This document shows positions 42,103-49,808 of a stretch of DNA of 64,000 nt, in pieces. The DNA is from CAIYZT01 sp031385445 (GTDB lineage: Bacteria; Pseudomonadota; Alphaproteobacteria; Rhodobacterales; Rhodobacteraceae): the NCBI GenBank assembly GCA_031385445.1, contig JANNBM010000029.1, positions 1 through 64,000 on the forward strand, in the 5' to 3' direction. The notes beneath the pieces were generated by a model. The model made no database searches. It was not told where the DNA came from and saw nothing but the letters and a program-made list of their open reading frames with translations. Numbering within the stretch: position 1 is the first letter of the stretch; every line of letters begins with the position of its first letter. Made by a program: the position numbers and the translations under genes.

Positions 42103-42147
42103 CCGGGGGCCAGCCCCCGGACCCCCGGGATATTTGAGGACAGATGA
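42103..42147 (+). repeat. Composite intergenic repeat, copy 3, supplying a ribosome-binding site
   Basis: CCGGGGGC-CA-GCCCCCGG hairpin (42103-42120), then ACCCCCGGGATATTTGAGGA (42121-42140) continuing CAGATGATG. It has the same order as copies 1 and 2. Here the conserved GGACAGATG segment contributes the GAGGA Shine-Dalgarno and start region of the acyl-CoA dehydrogenase gene. Confidence 0.75.
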
Positions 42148-43283
42148 TGGCAGACAGAAGTTTTCTTGATTGGCCGTTTTTTGGGGCCACGCACCGCGAT
42201 CTGGCGGGGGCGCTGGAGGCGTGGTGCGGGGTGCATTTGCCGGTCGATCACAGCGATGTGGACGCCGCTTGCCGGGGGCTGGTGGCCCTGCTGGGCGCGG
42301 GCGGTTGGCTGCGGCATTCGGGGGCGGGGGCGGGCGAGGTTTTGGATCTGCGCAGCCTGTGCCTGATCCGCGAGACATTGGCGCGCCACGACGCGCTGGC
42401 GGATTTTTCCTTTGCTATGCAAGGGCTTGGGATGGGGGCGGTGTCCTTGTTTGGCAGCCTGGCGCAGCGTGAATGGCTGGAGCGGACCCGCGCGGGAAAC
42501 GCCATCGCGGGCTTTGCCTTGACCGAACCTGCCTCTGGCTCGGACGTGGCGAATACGGCCAGCACGGCGCAAAGGGTGGCAGGCGGCTGGCTGCTGAACG
42601 GCGAGAAAACCTATATCTCGAACGGCGGAATTGCGGATGTGTATGTGGTGATCGCGCGCACCGGCGAGGCGCCGGGCGCGCGGGGGTTGTCGGCCTTCGT
42701 GATGCCTGCAGACACGCCGGGCCTGTCGGTGGTGTCGCGGATCGAGGTGATGGCGCCGCATCCGCTGGCCCATCTGAAGATGGGGGATGTGCTTTTGCCG
42801 GAGGCGGCGCTGATTGGTGCGCCGGGGGCGGGGTTCAAGCAGGCGATGGCGGTTTTGGATGTGTTCCGGTCGACCGTCGGGGCGGCGGCGCTGGGCATGG
42901 CCCGGCGCGCGCTGGACGAGGCGCTGTTGCGGACCCAAAGCCGCAAAGTTCAGGGCGCGCGTCTGGCGGATTTGCAGATGGTGCAGGGGCATCTTGCCGA
43001 TATGGCGCTGAAAATTGATGCGGCGGCTCTGTTGATTTACCGGGCCGCCTGGACAAAGGATCAAGGCGCAGCCCGGATCAGCCGCGAGGCCGCAATGGCC
43101 AAGCTTTATGCGACCGAGGCCGCGCAAGAGATCATCGACATGGCGGTGCAGCTGCATGGCGGCGACGGGGTGCGCAAGGGGGTCGCGGTGGAAGCGCTGT
43201 ACCGCGACATCCGCGCTTTGCGGATTTACGAGGGCGCGTCGGATGTGCAGCGCCTGATCATCGCGCGGAGCCTGCTGGAATGA
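42147..43283 (+). CDS. Acyl-CoA dehydrogenase
   Basis: A 378-residue FAD enzyme introducing an alpha-beta double bond into an acyl-CoA. FAD/substrate motifs FALTEPASGSDVA and GEKTYISNGG are present, with a C-terminal LRIYEGASDVQ whose Glu (about residue 362) is the catalytic base position. HGGDGVRKG is also typical. Two adjacent ATGs exist (42144, 42147); GAGGA is six bases from the second, so that is chosen. It opens the second half of the right arm and is coupled to the thioesterase gene. Confidence 0.93.
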   Translation: MADRSFLDWPFFGATHRDLAGALEAWCGVHLPVDHSDVDAACRGLVALLGAGGWLRHSGAGAGEVLDLRSLCLIRETLARHDALADFSFAMQGLGMGAVSLFGSLAQREWLERTRAGNAIAGFALTEPASGSDVANTASTAQRVAGGWLLNGEKTYISNGGIADVYVVIARTGEAPGARGLSAFVMPADTPGLSVVSRIEVMAPHPLAHLKMGDVLLPEAALIGAPGAGFKQAMAVLDVFRSTVGAAALGMARRALDEALLRTQSRKVQGARLADLQMVQGHLADMALKIDAAALLIYRAAWTKDQGAARISREAAMAKLYATEAAQEIIDMAVQLHGGDGVRKGVAVEALYRDIRALRIYEGASDVQRLIIARSLLE

Positions 43284-43696
43284 ACTATGCCCGCCTGATC
43301 CAGATCGAGTTCAACCACTGCGACCCTGCCGGGATTGTGTTTTATCCGCGCTATTTCGAGATGACCAATTCGGTAATCGAGAATTTCTTTGCCGATGTTG
43401 TTGGCCGTTCGTTTGCCTCGATGCACCGGGGGGCGCAGAACGGTGTGCCGACGGTTCGGATTGAAACAGACTTTATCGCGCCGTCCTATCTGGGCGACAA
43501 GGTGTTGTTTTCGCTGCGGATTGCCAAACTGGGTCGCAGCAGCATCACCGTTGTGATCGACGCTCACCACGAGGCCGAGCACCGGATGCGCGCGGTCCTG
43601 ACGCTGGTTTGGACCGATCAGATGGCTTCGGCCCCGTGGCCAGCCGATACGCGCACCCGCCTTATTGCTTATCAGGAGAGCCAAGATGCCCCATGA
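43280..43696 (+). CDS. Acyl-CoA thioesterase (4-hydroxybenzoyl-CoA thioesterase family)
   Basis: A 138-residue hot-dog-fold thioesterase. The catalytic loop HCDPAGIVFYPRYF is at about residues 13-26 with the key Asp, as in the Pseudomonas 4-HBA-CoA thioesterase. In this cluster it may release stalled aromatic CoA esters and recycle CoA. It overlaps the dehydrogenase stop (ATGA) and the Rid-family gene by 11 bases. Confidence 0.9.
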   Translation: MNYARLIQIEFNHCDPAGIVFYPRYFEMTNSVIENFFADVVGRSFASMHRGAQNGVPTVRIETDFIAPSYLGDKVLFSLRIAKLGRSSITVVIDAHHEAEHRMRAVLTLVWTDQMASAPWPADTRTRLIAYQESQDAP

Positions 43697-44090
43697 CATC
43701 CTGCACCCCAAACATTGGAAAGCCGCGCGGGGCTACGCCAATGGCGTCGCCGCTTCGGGGCGGATAGTGTTCACCGGCGGGCTGATCGGCTGGAACGCGG
43801 ATCAGGCGTTTGAGACGGACGATTTCGTGCAGCAGGTGGCACAGACCTTGCGCTCGATTGTCGAGGTTCTGGCCGAGGCGGGCGCGCGCCCTGAACATCT
43901 GGTGCGCCTGACGTGGTATGTCACCGACAAGCACGAGTATCTGGGCAATCTCAAAGCCTTGGGTGCCGCCTATCGGCAGATCATTGGTGCGCATTACCCC
44001 GCCATGGCGCTGGTTCAGGTCGTGGCCCTTGTCGAAGACCGCGCCAAGGTTGAGATTGAGGCCACCGCCATCATCCCGCAGGTGCTGTGA
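43686..44090 (+). CDS. Rid (YjgF/UK114) family protein lacking the RidA arginine
   Basis: A 134-residue Rid-fold protein (FTGGLIGWNAD, then VRLTWYVTDKHEYLGN, and KVEIEATAII at the end). In RidA an Arg in VARLPKD-KIEIEA is essential for imine/enamine deamination; aligned by eye, this protein has VVALVEDRAKVEIEA, with Leu at that place. It therefore looks like a non-RidA subgroup (Rid4-7 type) of unproven activity. Its position suggests work on an amino-containing ring intermediate. CAGGAGAG precedes the ATG at 43686; the stop overlaps the ligase start. Confidence 0.85.
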   Translation: MPHDILHPKHWKAARGYANGVAASGRIVFTGGLIGWNADQAFETDDFVQQVAQTLRSIVEVLAEAGARPEHLVRLTWYVTDKHEYLGNLKALGAAYRQIIGAHYPAMALVQVVALVEDRAKVEIEATAIIPQVL

Positions 44091-45709
44091 TGCTTGGACC
44101 CTCTGCCCACACCGACAGCTTCACCCGGGATCGTCTGCCGCCCAAAGACCAGCTGCCCGATTTCCTGCTCGACGGGTTCGCCTATCCCGAGCATCTGAAC
44201 GCGGCGGTGGAGTTGACGGGCCGGATGGTGGAGCGCGGGTTTGGTGACCACACCGCGCTGATCGGCAACGGGCGGATGCGCACCTATAAGGAGCTAACCG
44301 ACTGGACCAACCGCATCGCCCATGCGCTGGTGGAAAGCTACGGCGTCAAGCCGGGCAACCGGGTGCTGATCCGCTCGGCCAACAATCCGGCCATGGTCGC
44401 CTGTTGGCTCGCCGCGACCAAGGCGGGCGCGGTGGTGGTCAATACCATGCCGATGCTGAGGGCGGGAGAGCTCGCTCAGATCGTGGACAAGGCAGAGATC
44501 ACACTGGCGCTGTGTGACACGCGGTTGATGGACGAGTTGGTCACCTGCGCCAAAACCTCGCGGTTTTTGAAGACGGTGGTGGGGTTTGACGGCACGGCCA
44601 ATCACGATGCCGAACTGGACCGGATTGCGCTGTCAAAGCCGGTGCGCTTTGACGCGGTGCAGACCGGGCGCGACGATGTGGCGCTGTTGGGCTTTACCTC
44701 GGGCACCACCGGAGAGCCGAAGGCCACGATGCATTTTCACCGCGATTTGATGATCATCGCGGATGGGTATGCGGCGGAGGTGTTGCAGGTCACGCCCGAC
44801 GACATCTTCGTCGGCTCGCCGCCTTTGGCGTTTACCTTTGGCCTTGGCGGGCTGGCGATTTTCCCGCTGCGGTTTGGCGCGGCGGCGGCTTTGCTGGAGC
44901 AGGCGACCCCGGCCAATATGATCGAGATCATTCAGACCCACCGCGCCACGATCTGCTTTACCGCGCCCACCGCCTACCGCGTGATGCTGAAGGCGATGGC
45001 GGAGGGGGCCGATTTGTCGTCGCTTCGGGCAGCGGTGTCGGCGGGCGAAACCCTGCCCGCGCCGGTTTATGACGACTGGATCGCCAAGACCGGCAAGCCG
45101 ATGCTGGACGGGATCGGGGCGACGGAGATGCTGCATATCTTTGTGACCAACCGTTTTGCTGATCATGCCCCGGCCTGTACGGGCCGCCCGGTGCGCGGCT
45201 ATCAGGCGAAAATCGTTGATGAGTTTATGAACGAGGTTCCGGTGGGCGAGGTTGGCCGCCTTGCCGTGCGCGGGCCGACCGGGTGCCGCTATCTCGCGGA
45301 CGCGCGGCAGACGAAGTATGTGCAAGGCGGCTGGAATCTGACGGGGGACAGCTTTTGGCAAGACGAGGCGGGGCGCTTTCACTTTGCCGCCCGCTCGGAC
45401 GATATGATCATTTCAGCGGGATATAACATCGCGGGGCCAGAAGTTGAGGCGGCACTTTTATCGCACCCTGCGGTTCTGGAATGCGCTGTGATCGGGGTGC
45501 CCGATGAGGAGCGCGGGATGTTGGTCGAGGCACATGTCGTTCTTGCCGCCGGCCACGCGCCCGGCGATGACTTGGTGAAAGGGCTGCAAGCCCATGTGAA
45601 GGCCACCATCGCACCCTATAAATACCCGCGCCGGGTGGTGTTTACGGATGCCTTGCCCAAAACGCAGACCGGAAAAATTCAACGGTTCCGGCTGAAGCCG
45701 CAGCCTTAA
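44090..45709 (+). CDS. 2-aminobenzoate-CoA ligase-like acyl-CoA synthetase
   Basis: A 539-residue AMP-forming ligase (ANL superfamily) activating an aromatic acid with ATP and CoA. The P-loop GFTSGTTGEPKATMHFHR is near residues 203-220. GWNLTGDSFW and the C-terminal PKTQTGKIQR with its catalytic Lys are present. The subgroup resembles benzoate and 2-aminobenzoate ligases. The same operon's fused monooxygenase/reductase acts on 2-aminobenzoyl-CoA in Azoarcus, so anthranilate is the best guess. The ATG at 44090 overlaps the Rid stop; a GTG at 44087 is possible. The stop overlaps that of the convergent oxidoreductase. Confidence 0.88.
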   Translation: MLGPSAHTDSFTRDRLPPKDQLPDFLLDGFAYPEHLNAAVELTGRMVERGFGDHTALIGNGRMRTYKELTDWTNRIAHALVESYGVKPGNRVLIRSANNPAMVACWLAATKAGAVVVNTMPMLRAGELAQIVDKAEITLALCDTRLMDELVTCAKTSRFLKTVVGFDGTANHDAELDRIALSKPVRFDAVQTGRDDVALLGFTSGTTGEPKATMHFHRDLMIIADGYAAEVLQVTPDDIFVGSPPLAFTFGLGGLAIFPLRFGAAAALLEQATPANMIEIIQTHRATICFTAPTAYRVMLKAMAEGADLSSLRAAVSAGETLPAPVYDDWIAKTGKPMLDGIGATEMLHIFVTNRFADHAPACTGRPVRGYQAKIVDEFMNEVPVGEVGRLAVRGPTGCRYLADARQTKYVQGGWNLTGDSFWQDEAGRFHFAARSDDMIISAGYNIAGPEVEAALLSHPAVLECAVIGVPDEERGMLVEAHVVLAAGHAPGDDLVKGLQAHVKATIAPYKYPRRVVFTDALPKTQTGKIQRFRLKPQP

Positions 45710-46326
45710 CCCCGCGCGCCGCTGAACACCCGCCGCGTGGTGGTTTCGGCCTGCGATAGCCAGCCCGCGCGCACCGCGTCGGTGCTGCCTACGACGGGCC
45801 TGAAAACATGCCGCTCGTAAGCCTTGACCCCGCAAAACGGCAGAACGCTTTTGCCCCAGATCAGCTCCAGCGGATCGCCGATATCGGCGGTCTCGCGCGT
45901 CGCTGGCGTGTCGGAGGTGTTGAAGATCAAGGCGGTCTCCATCGACAACAGCCCCTCGGGCAAACCGTTCGCCGCGGCGAGCCGATAGGCGACCCCCGGA
46001 ACCAGAACCCGGTCCAGCCATCCGGCCAGAATGGCGGGGGGTTTGCCCCACCAGTTTGGATGCACGATCAAAAGCCCGTCCGCGCTGGCCAGATCGCGGC
46101 GATGCTGGCGCACCAAAGGGTCGGCCGATTGCGCAAGCGCCTGCTCCAGCGTGTCGCCAATGCTGTCGGCTTCCTCGGCGGTCAGGCAGGGATCGAAGTG
46201 TTCGGCGTAAAGGTCGTGGTGCAGAACCTGCGCGCCAATGGCATCAAGCGCCGTGCGGGCGCGCAAGGAAATGGCCTGACAAAAGCTTGTTGGCCGGGGA
46301 TGGGCGACGATGGACAGGATGCGCAT
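45706..46326 (-). CDS. NAD(P)H-dependent oxidoreductase, flavodoxin-like (MdaB/KefF type)
   Basis: A 206-residue flavodoxin_2-fold protein. It starts MRILSIVAHPRPTSF, where the HPRPxSF loop binds flavin phosphate, and has VHPNWWGKPPAILAGWLDRV near residues 88-107. Members reduce quinones by two electrons. It is transcribed toward the ligase gene, and their stop codons overlap by four bases. A link to aromatic catabolism (quinoid by-products) is possible but unsupported. Confidence 0.87.
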   Translation of the reverse strand: MRILSIVAHPRPTSFCQAISLRARTALDAIGAQVLHHDLYAEHFDPCLTAEEADSIGDTLEQALAQSADPLVRQHRRDLASADGLLIVHPNWWGKPPAILAGWLDRVLVPGVAYRLAAANGLPEGLLSMETALIFNTSDTPATRETADIGDPLELIWGKSVLPFCGVKAYERHVFRPVVGSTDAVRAGWLSQAETTTRRVFSGARG

Positions 46327-46388
46327 GGCAGCAGATTACCCGAAAACCGATCCGTGCGGCAATGGGGCGCGCGTCCTGCAGGGGGCCG

Positions 46389-47402
46389 TCACTTGCCGTA
46401 ATAGTCGCGATACCAGGCCACAAATTGCCGCACCCCCTCGCGGAAATCGGTTTGCGGGCGGTATCCGGTCAGCGCTTGCAGCAAAGCGGCGTCGGCCCAA
46501 GTTGCGGGCACATCGCCCATCTGCATCGGCATGTAATTGCGGATCGCCTTTTGGCCCAGCGCCTCTTCGATGGCGTCCACGAAATCGAGCAGCCGCACCT
46601 TGTCCGAATTGCCGATATTCACCACCCGCCACGGCGCGGAGGGCGACAGGTTATCGCCCAAAATCGCTGCGCCCCGCCCTTCGACCAGCGGCGGCGCGGC
46701 GGGGATCAAAAGGCTGATCGCGCGCACCAGATCGTCGATATAGGTGAAATCGCGGAACATGTCGCCGTGGTTGTAAATGTCAATCGGCCGCCCGTCCAAG
46801 ATCGCATCGACGAATTTGAACAGCGCCAGATCGGGCCGCCCCCACGGGCCATAGACCGTGAAAAACCGGAACATCGTCGTCGGGATTTTCCACAGATGGG
46901 CATAGGCGTGGCCCATGCTTTCGGTCGCCTTTTTGGTCGCGGCATAGATGGTCAGCGGGTGGTCGGCGCGGTCGGTTTCGGCAAACGGCATCTTTTCATT
47001 CGCGCCGTAAACCGAAGAGGTGGAGGCCATCATCAGATGCGCAACCCCGTGCCGACGCGCCGCCTCCATCACGGTAAAGGTGCCGATGATATTGCTGTCC
47101 AGATAACTGCGCGGCGCCTCCAGCGAATAGCGCACCCCGGCTTGGGCGGCGAGATGCACGATCACTTCTGGCTTGAAATCATCGGCGGCGGTATCGAAAG
47201 CCGCCTGATCTTCCAGCATCGCTTCGACCGCGCGAAAGCCCGGGCTTTGCAGCAGATCGCCGTGGCGACGGTGTTTCAGGCTTATGTCGTAGTAATCCGT
47301 CATCCCGTCAAAGCCGAGGATCTCGTGCCCTTCAGCCAGCAACAGTTTAGCGAGGTGAAAGCCGATAAAGCCTGCGGTGCCGGTGATCAGGATGCGGGTC
47401 AT
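46389..47402 (-). CDS. NAD-dependent sugar epimerase (UDP-glucuronate 4-epimerase-like)
   Basis: A 337-residue extended SDR. The NAD motif GTAGFIGFHLA is at residues 8-18. DYYDISLK, AAQAGVRYS, STSSVYG and the catalytic YAATKKA follow, all typical of UDP-glucuronate/UDP-galacturonate epimerases for surface polysaccharides. The start at 47402 begins the Rossmann fold; the longer frame adds a basic leader. No glycosyltransferase genes lie nearby. It separates the catabolic island from the cobalamin cluster. Confidence 0.9.
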   Translation of the reverse strand: MTRILITGTAGFIGFHLAKLLLAEGHEILGFDGMTDYYDISLKHRRHGDLLQSPGFRAVEAMLEDQAAFDTAADDFKPEVIVHLAAQAGVRYSLEAPRSYLDSNIIGTFTVMEAARRHGVAHLMMASTSSVYGANEKMPFAETDRADHPLTIYAATKKATESMGHAYAHLWKIPTTMFRFFTVYGPWGRPDLALFKFVDAILDGRPIDIYNHGDMFRDFTYIDDLVRAISLLIPAAPPLVEGRGAAILGDNLSPSAPWRVVNIGNSDKVRLLDFVDAIEEALGQKAIRNYMPMQMGDVPATWADAALLQALTGYRPQTDFREGVRQFVAWYRDYYGK

Positions 47403-47466
47403 GTGCGGGGCCTTTTGTCTTTTGCCCCGAGTGGTGCCCCGCCAAACGCGTCGGCGCAAGGGGCAG

Positions 47467-48210
47467 TTAGGTTTTGCCCCGGCGCAACAGGTAGATATCC
47501 ATGATCCAGCCATGGTTCGCGCGGGCGGCGGCGCGGGTGGCCACGATCTGCGCGCCGACATCTTGCAGCGGGCCGCTGATCAGGATCTGCTCGGCCATGC
47601 CGACATAAGCGGCCCAGAAGATGTGCAGGTTTTGCCCAGCCAGCCCCTGAAACGAGCATTCGCCGTCGAGCATCACCACCATCGTATCGGGCGACGGGAG
47701 GGGCCAGCCGTGGTCGCGCAGCTGGCGGCCCGTGGTGATCAGAACCGGCTCGGCCACCTCGTTCAGCGCGATGGTGTGCGCGGCGCAAAGCGCCTGAACC
47801 GAGGTGATGCCGGGCACGACGCTGACCGTCGCCCCGGGCAAGCGCGCGGCAATCCGCAGGGTGCTGTCGTAAAGCATCGGATCGCCCCAAACCATCAGCG
47901 CCACCCGCGCCTTTGGCCCGCAATGCGCGTCGATCGCCGCACGCCAGCAGGCCGCAATCGTATCGTGCCAGTCGGACACGCCGCCCTTGTAACCGCCCGA
48001 GACGTCACGCGCGGGCATGTCAAATTCGGCCACCGGAACGGCGCGGGTCAGAACCTGCGACAAGATCAGATGCCGCACCTCGGCCAGATCGGATTTGTCA
48101 GGCCCCTTGCGCGGGATCAAGATCAGATCAGCCGCGTTCAGCGCCGCTGCCGCCTGCGCCGTCAGATGGGCCGGGTTGCCCGTGCCGATGCCGATCAGGC
48201 ACAGATCCAA
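47467..48210 (-). CDS. cobF: Precorrin-6A synthase (deacetylating), CobF
   Basis: A tetrapyrrole methylase that methylates C1 of precorrin-5 and releases acetate, giving precorrin-6A in the aerobic B12 pathway. The N-terminal LCLIGIGTGNP and the CobF-typical ALMVWGDPMLYDSTLRI near residues 100-120 are present. The start is uncertain. An ATG at 48246 gives 259 residues but overlaps cbtA by 20 bases. A TTG at 48210 gives 247, sits six bases after AGGGGG and matches the family N-terminus, so it is preferred. It is the last gene of the riboswitch-controlled cbtB-cbtA-cobF unit. Confidence 0.93.
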   Translation of the reverse strand: MDLCLIGIGTGNPAHLTAQAAAALNAADLILIPRKGPDKSDLAEVRHLILSQVLTRAVPVAEFDMPARDVSGGYKGGVSDWHDTIAACWRAAIDAHCGPKARVALMVWGDPMLYDSTLRIAARLPGATVSVVPGITSVQALCAAHTIALNEVAEPVLITTGRQLRDHGWPLPSPDTMVVMLDGECSFQGLAGQNLHIFWAAYVGMAEQILISGPLQDVGAQIVATRAAARANHGWIMDIYLLRRGKT

Positions 48211-48226
48211 GGCAACCCCCTTGCGG

Positions 48227-48973
48227 TCATGCCGGCTTGCCCTCATGCGTCCAGGCCGTCCCGGCTAACCAGCCGAGACAAGCCCAGACGACCAAGGCGG
48301 TGCCCAGAACGTGGGCGGAAAACATGGCCCCAAGCTCGGTCGGGGCCATGCCGGAAAACCCTTTGGCCTCGGGCGCGCCGATCAGGTGAGGCACAACGAG
48401 GAAAGCCCCTGCGAGGGCGAACATCGCCCAATGGCGGCCGTACCCCAGAAGGCCAAGGCCGGTTGCGGTGCAGGCGGCGGTCAGCCACCACCAGATTTGC
48501 CGTGCGCCGAGGTCAGCCGCGATGGTGCCCGGCAGTTCCGGCGCAAGCCCCATTGCCGGGGCCAGCTGGAACACCGCAAAGCCCGCTATGCCCCACAGCA
48601 GCCCTTCTTGCGGACCGATCTTGCGGCCAAACGCCTCGGCGAGGCCAAAGCCCGCCACCAGAAGGAAACCGTAGGCGACATAGACGATGACCAGGAACAT
48701 CACGGTCAAAGCGTTGCGTTCGAACGGCGACCGCTCGCCCATCTCCGCGTGATCGTGATCCGCTTCGGGGACGTCCGCATTGGCGTTTTCAGGGGCATCA
48801 TGGCTGTGCTCGGGCACAGCGGAGCCAGCCGCGCCGAAATGCACCAAGGCGCCGGTTTCATATTGCTCGCCCAGAAGGATAAGGTCCTGAACAAACGCGA
48901 AATGCAGGAGGGCTGCGATCAGCCCTGCCGCAATGCCAGCGATCAAAGCGCTGGCAAGCATGCGTTGAAACAT
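48227..48973 (-). CDS. cbtA: CbtA family cobalt transporter, large subunit
   Basis: A 248-residue membrane protein with about five helices (the first at residues 8-30), the predicted B12-regulated cobalt transporter CbtA. A His/Asp/Glu-rich loop at about residues 56-76 (EHSHDAPENAN, ADHDHAEMGE) is a plausible metal-binding segment. It lies 12 bases after cbtB and runs into cobF, downstream of a cobalamin riboswitch. Transport has been predicted mainly from genomic context in the family. Confidence 0.92.
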   Translation of the reverse strand: MFQRMLASALIAGIAAGLIAALLHFAFVQDLILLGEQYETGALVHFGAAGSAVPEHSHDAPENANADVPEADHDHAEMGERSPFERNALTVMFLVIVYVAYGFLLVAGFGLAEAFGRKIGPQEGLLWGIAGFAVFQLAPAMGLAPELPGTIAADLGARQIWWWLTAACTATGLGLLGYGRHWAMFALAGAFLVVPHLIGAPEAKGFSGMAPTELGAMFSAHVLGTALVVWACLGWLAGTAWTHEGKPA

Positions 48974-48985
48974 GGATTTATCGGA

Positions 48986-49162
48986 TCAGTGGCAGGGAAA
49001 GCCGGACGCGTGCCGCACGTCATGAGCGGCATCATGCAAGGTGGCCGAATTTGCGAAACCTGCGGTGAACAGCATCGCGCCGCCCAGAACCGCGGCAAAA
49101 AGCGCCTGCAGGATCATGGACGAGGATTTGGTTCCGACAAGAATATTGGTCTGCGTGGTCAT
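48986..49162 (-). CDS. cbtB: CbtB family cobalt transporter, small subunit
   Basis: A 58-residue protein with one membrane helix (SMILQALFAAVLGGAMLFTAGF, cited as about residues 14-35) and the CbtB C-terminal signature HDVRHASGFPCH with candidate metal ligands. The ATG at 49162 has GGGAGAG five bases upstream; a TTG at 49177 was rejected. It is the first gene after the cobalamin riboswitch. Confidence 0.92.
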   Translation of the reverse strand: MTTQTNILVGTKSSSMILQALFAAVLGGAMLFTAGFANSATLHDAAHDVRHASGFPCH

Positions 49163-49208
49163 TTTGTTCTCTCCCAACCGTCACACCCGACGGTGTTGAT
49201 GCTTCACC

Positions 49209-49405
49209 TTGCAAGGCCGGTCTCCTGGCTGCGGGTCACGATGGGTGTCCGCCTTCCCAAGCCCCAGATTGGGCCCAGTGGCACGATGAACACCCGCTCG
49301 CCGCTTACAGTCGCGGGGGCGGCTGGGATTATGGCCCCCTTTTGGGTAAGCCCGTCCCATTCCCGTTTGAGCCCACCCGCTTTGCGCGGGGATTGGGCAC
49401 CTTGC
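49209..49405 (-). promoter_or_regulatory. Cobalamin riboswitch ahead of cbtB-cbtA-cobF
   Basis: Read on the minus strand: GGTGCC near 49402, AATGGGA, GCCGCCCCCGCGACTGTAAG (about 49316-49297), then GCCACTGGGC, GGGAAGGCGG and the 3' closing AGCCAGGAGACCGGCC near 49235-49215. These are the ordered B12-box elements. The 3' end lies about 45 bases before cbtB. Repression by adenosylcobalamin of cobalt uptake and cobF is expected. Confidence 0.94.
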
Positions 49406-49490
49406 CCTTCGGTTCAATCGCAACGGGCGGCTGCGGTCAAGCCTGATTCCGGCAGTTCCGGGCCAAAGCCGACGGCGGCGGGCGGAAATG

Positions 49491-49808
49491 TCAGCCGGGG
49501 ATGCGCGCCAGTGCCTTGGTGCGCAGATCGCCCAAAAAGCGCGCGTCGGCAAAGGTGCCGTCGGGCGCGGCGGCATAGGCCCTGGCAAAGGTCAAAAGCC
49601 CCGGCAGGTCGGCCTCGGTCAGATCACCGAACAGATAGGCCATCTTGCCCGGCGCGCGAAAGGCGAGGGTTGAGGGGCGGGTGCAGCCGGACAGGCAATC
49701 GGTGCCGCTGACCTCGGCGGTTATGCCACTTTTGGCGAGGGCGGCGATCAGGGCGGCAGGAAACGCGCCTTGGCCAAGGGCGCAGCTTTGGCAATAGGTC
49801 ACGTTCAT
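49491..49808 (-). CDS. DUF1636 ferredoxin-like protein (copy A)
   Basis: A 105-residue protein of DUF1636, a thioredoxin-fold, [2Fe-2S] ferredoxin-like family found with cobalamin genes. Four cysteines are placed as CQSC (residues 6-9) and CLSGC (38-42). It is the last gene of the cobL-E-M-B-A unit, overlapping the cobA stop by four bases. A second DUF1636 gene heads the other half of the cluster. An electron-transfer role, for example in corrin ring chemistry, is inference. Confidence 0.87.
   Translation of the reverse strand: MNVTYCQSCALGQGAFPAALIAALAKSGITAEVSGTDCLSGCTRPSTLAFRAPGKMAYLFGDLTEADLPGLLTFARAYAAAPDGTFADARFLGDLRTKALARIPG

Noticed and set aside
28395..45709. Treating the catabolic island as recently acquired foreign DNA
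   Set aside because: GC content and codon preference look like the neighbours by eye, and no integrase or tRNA attachment site flanks it; only the dispersed repeats hint at past rearrangement.
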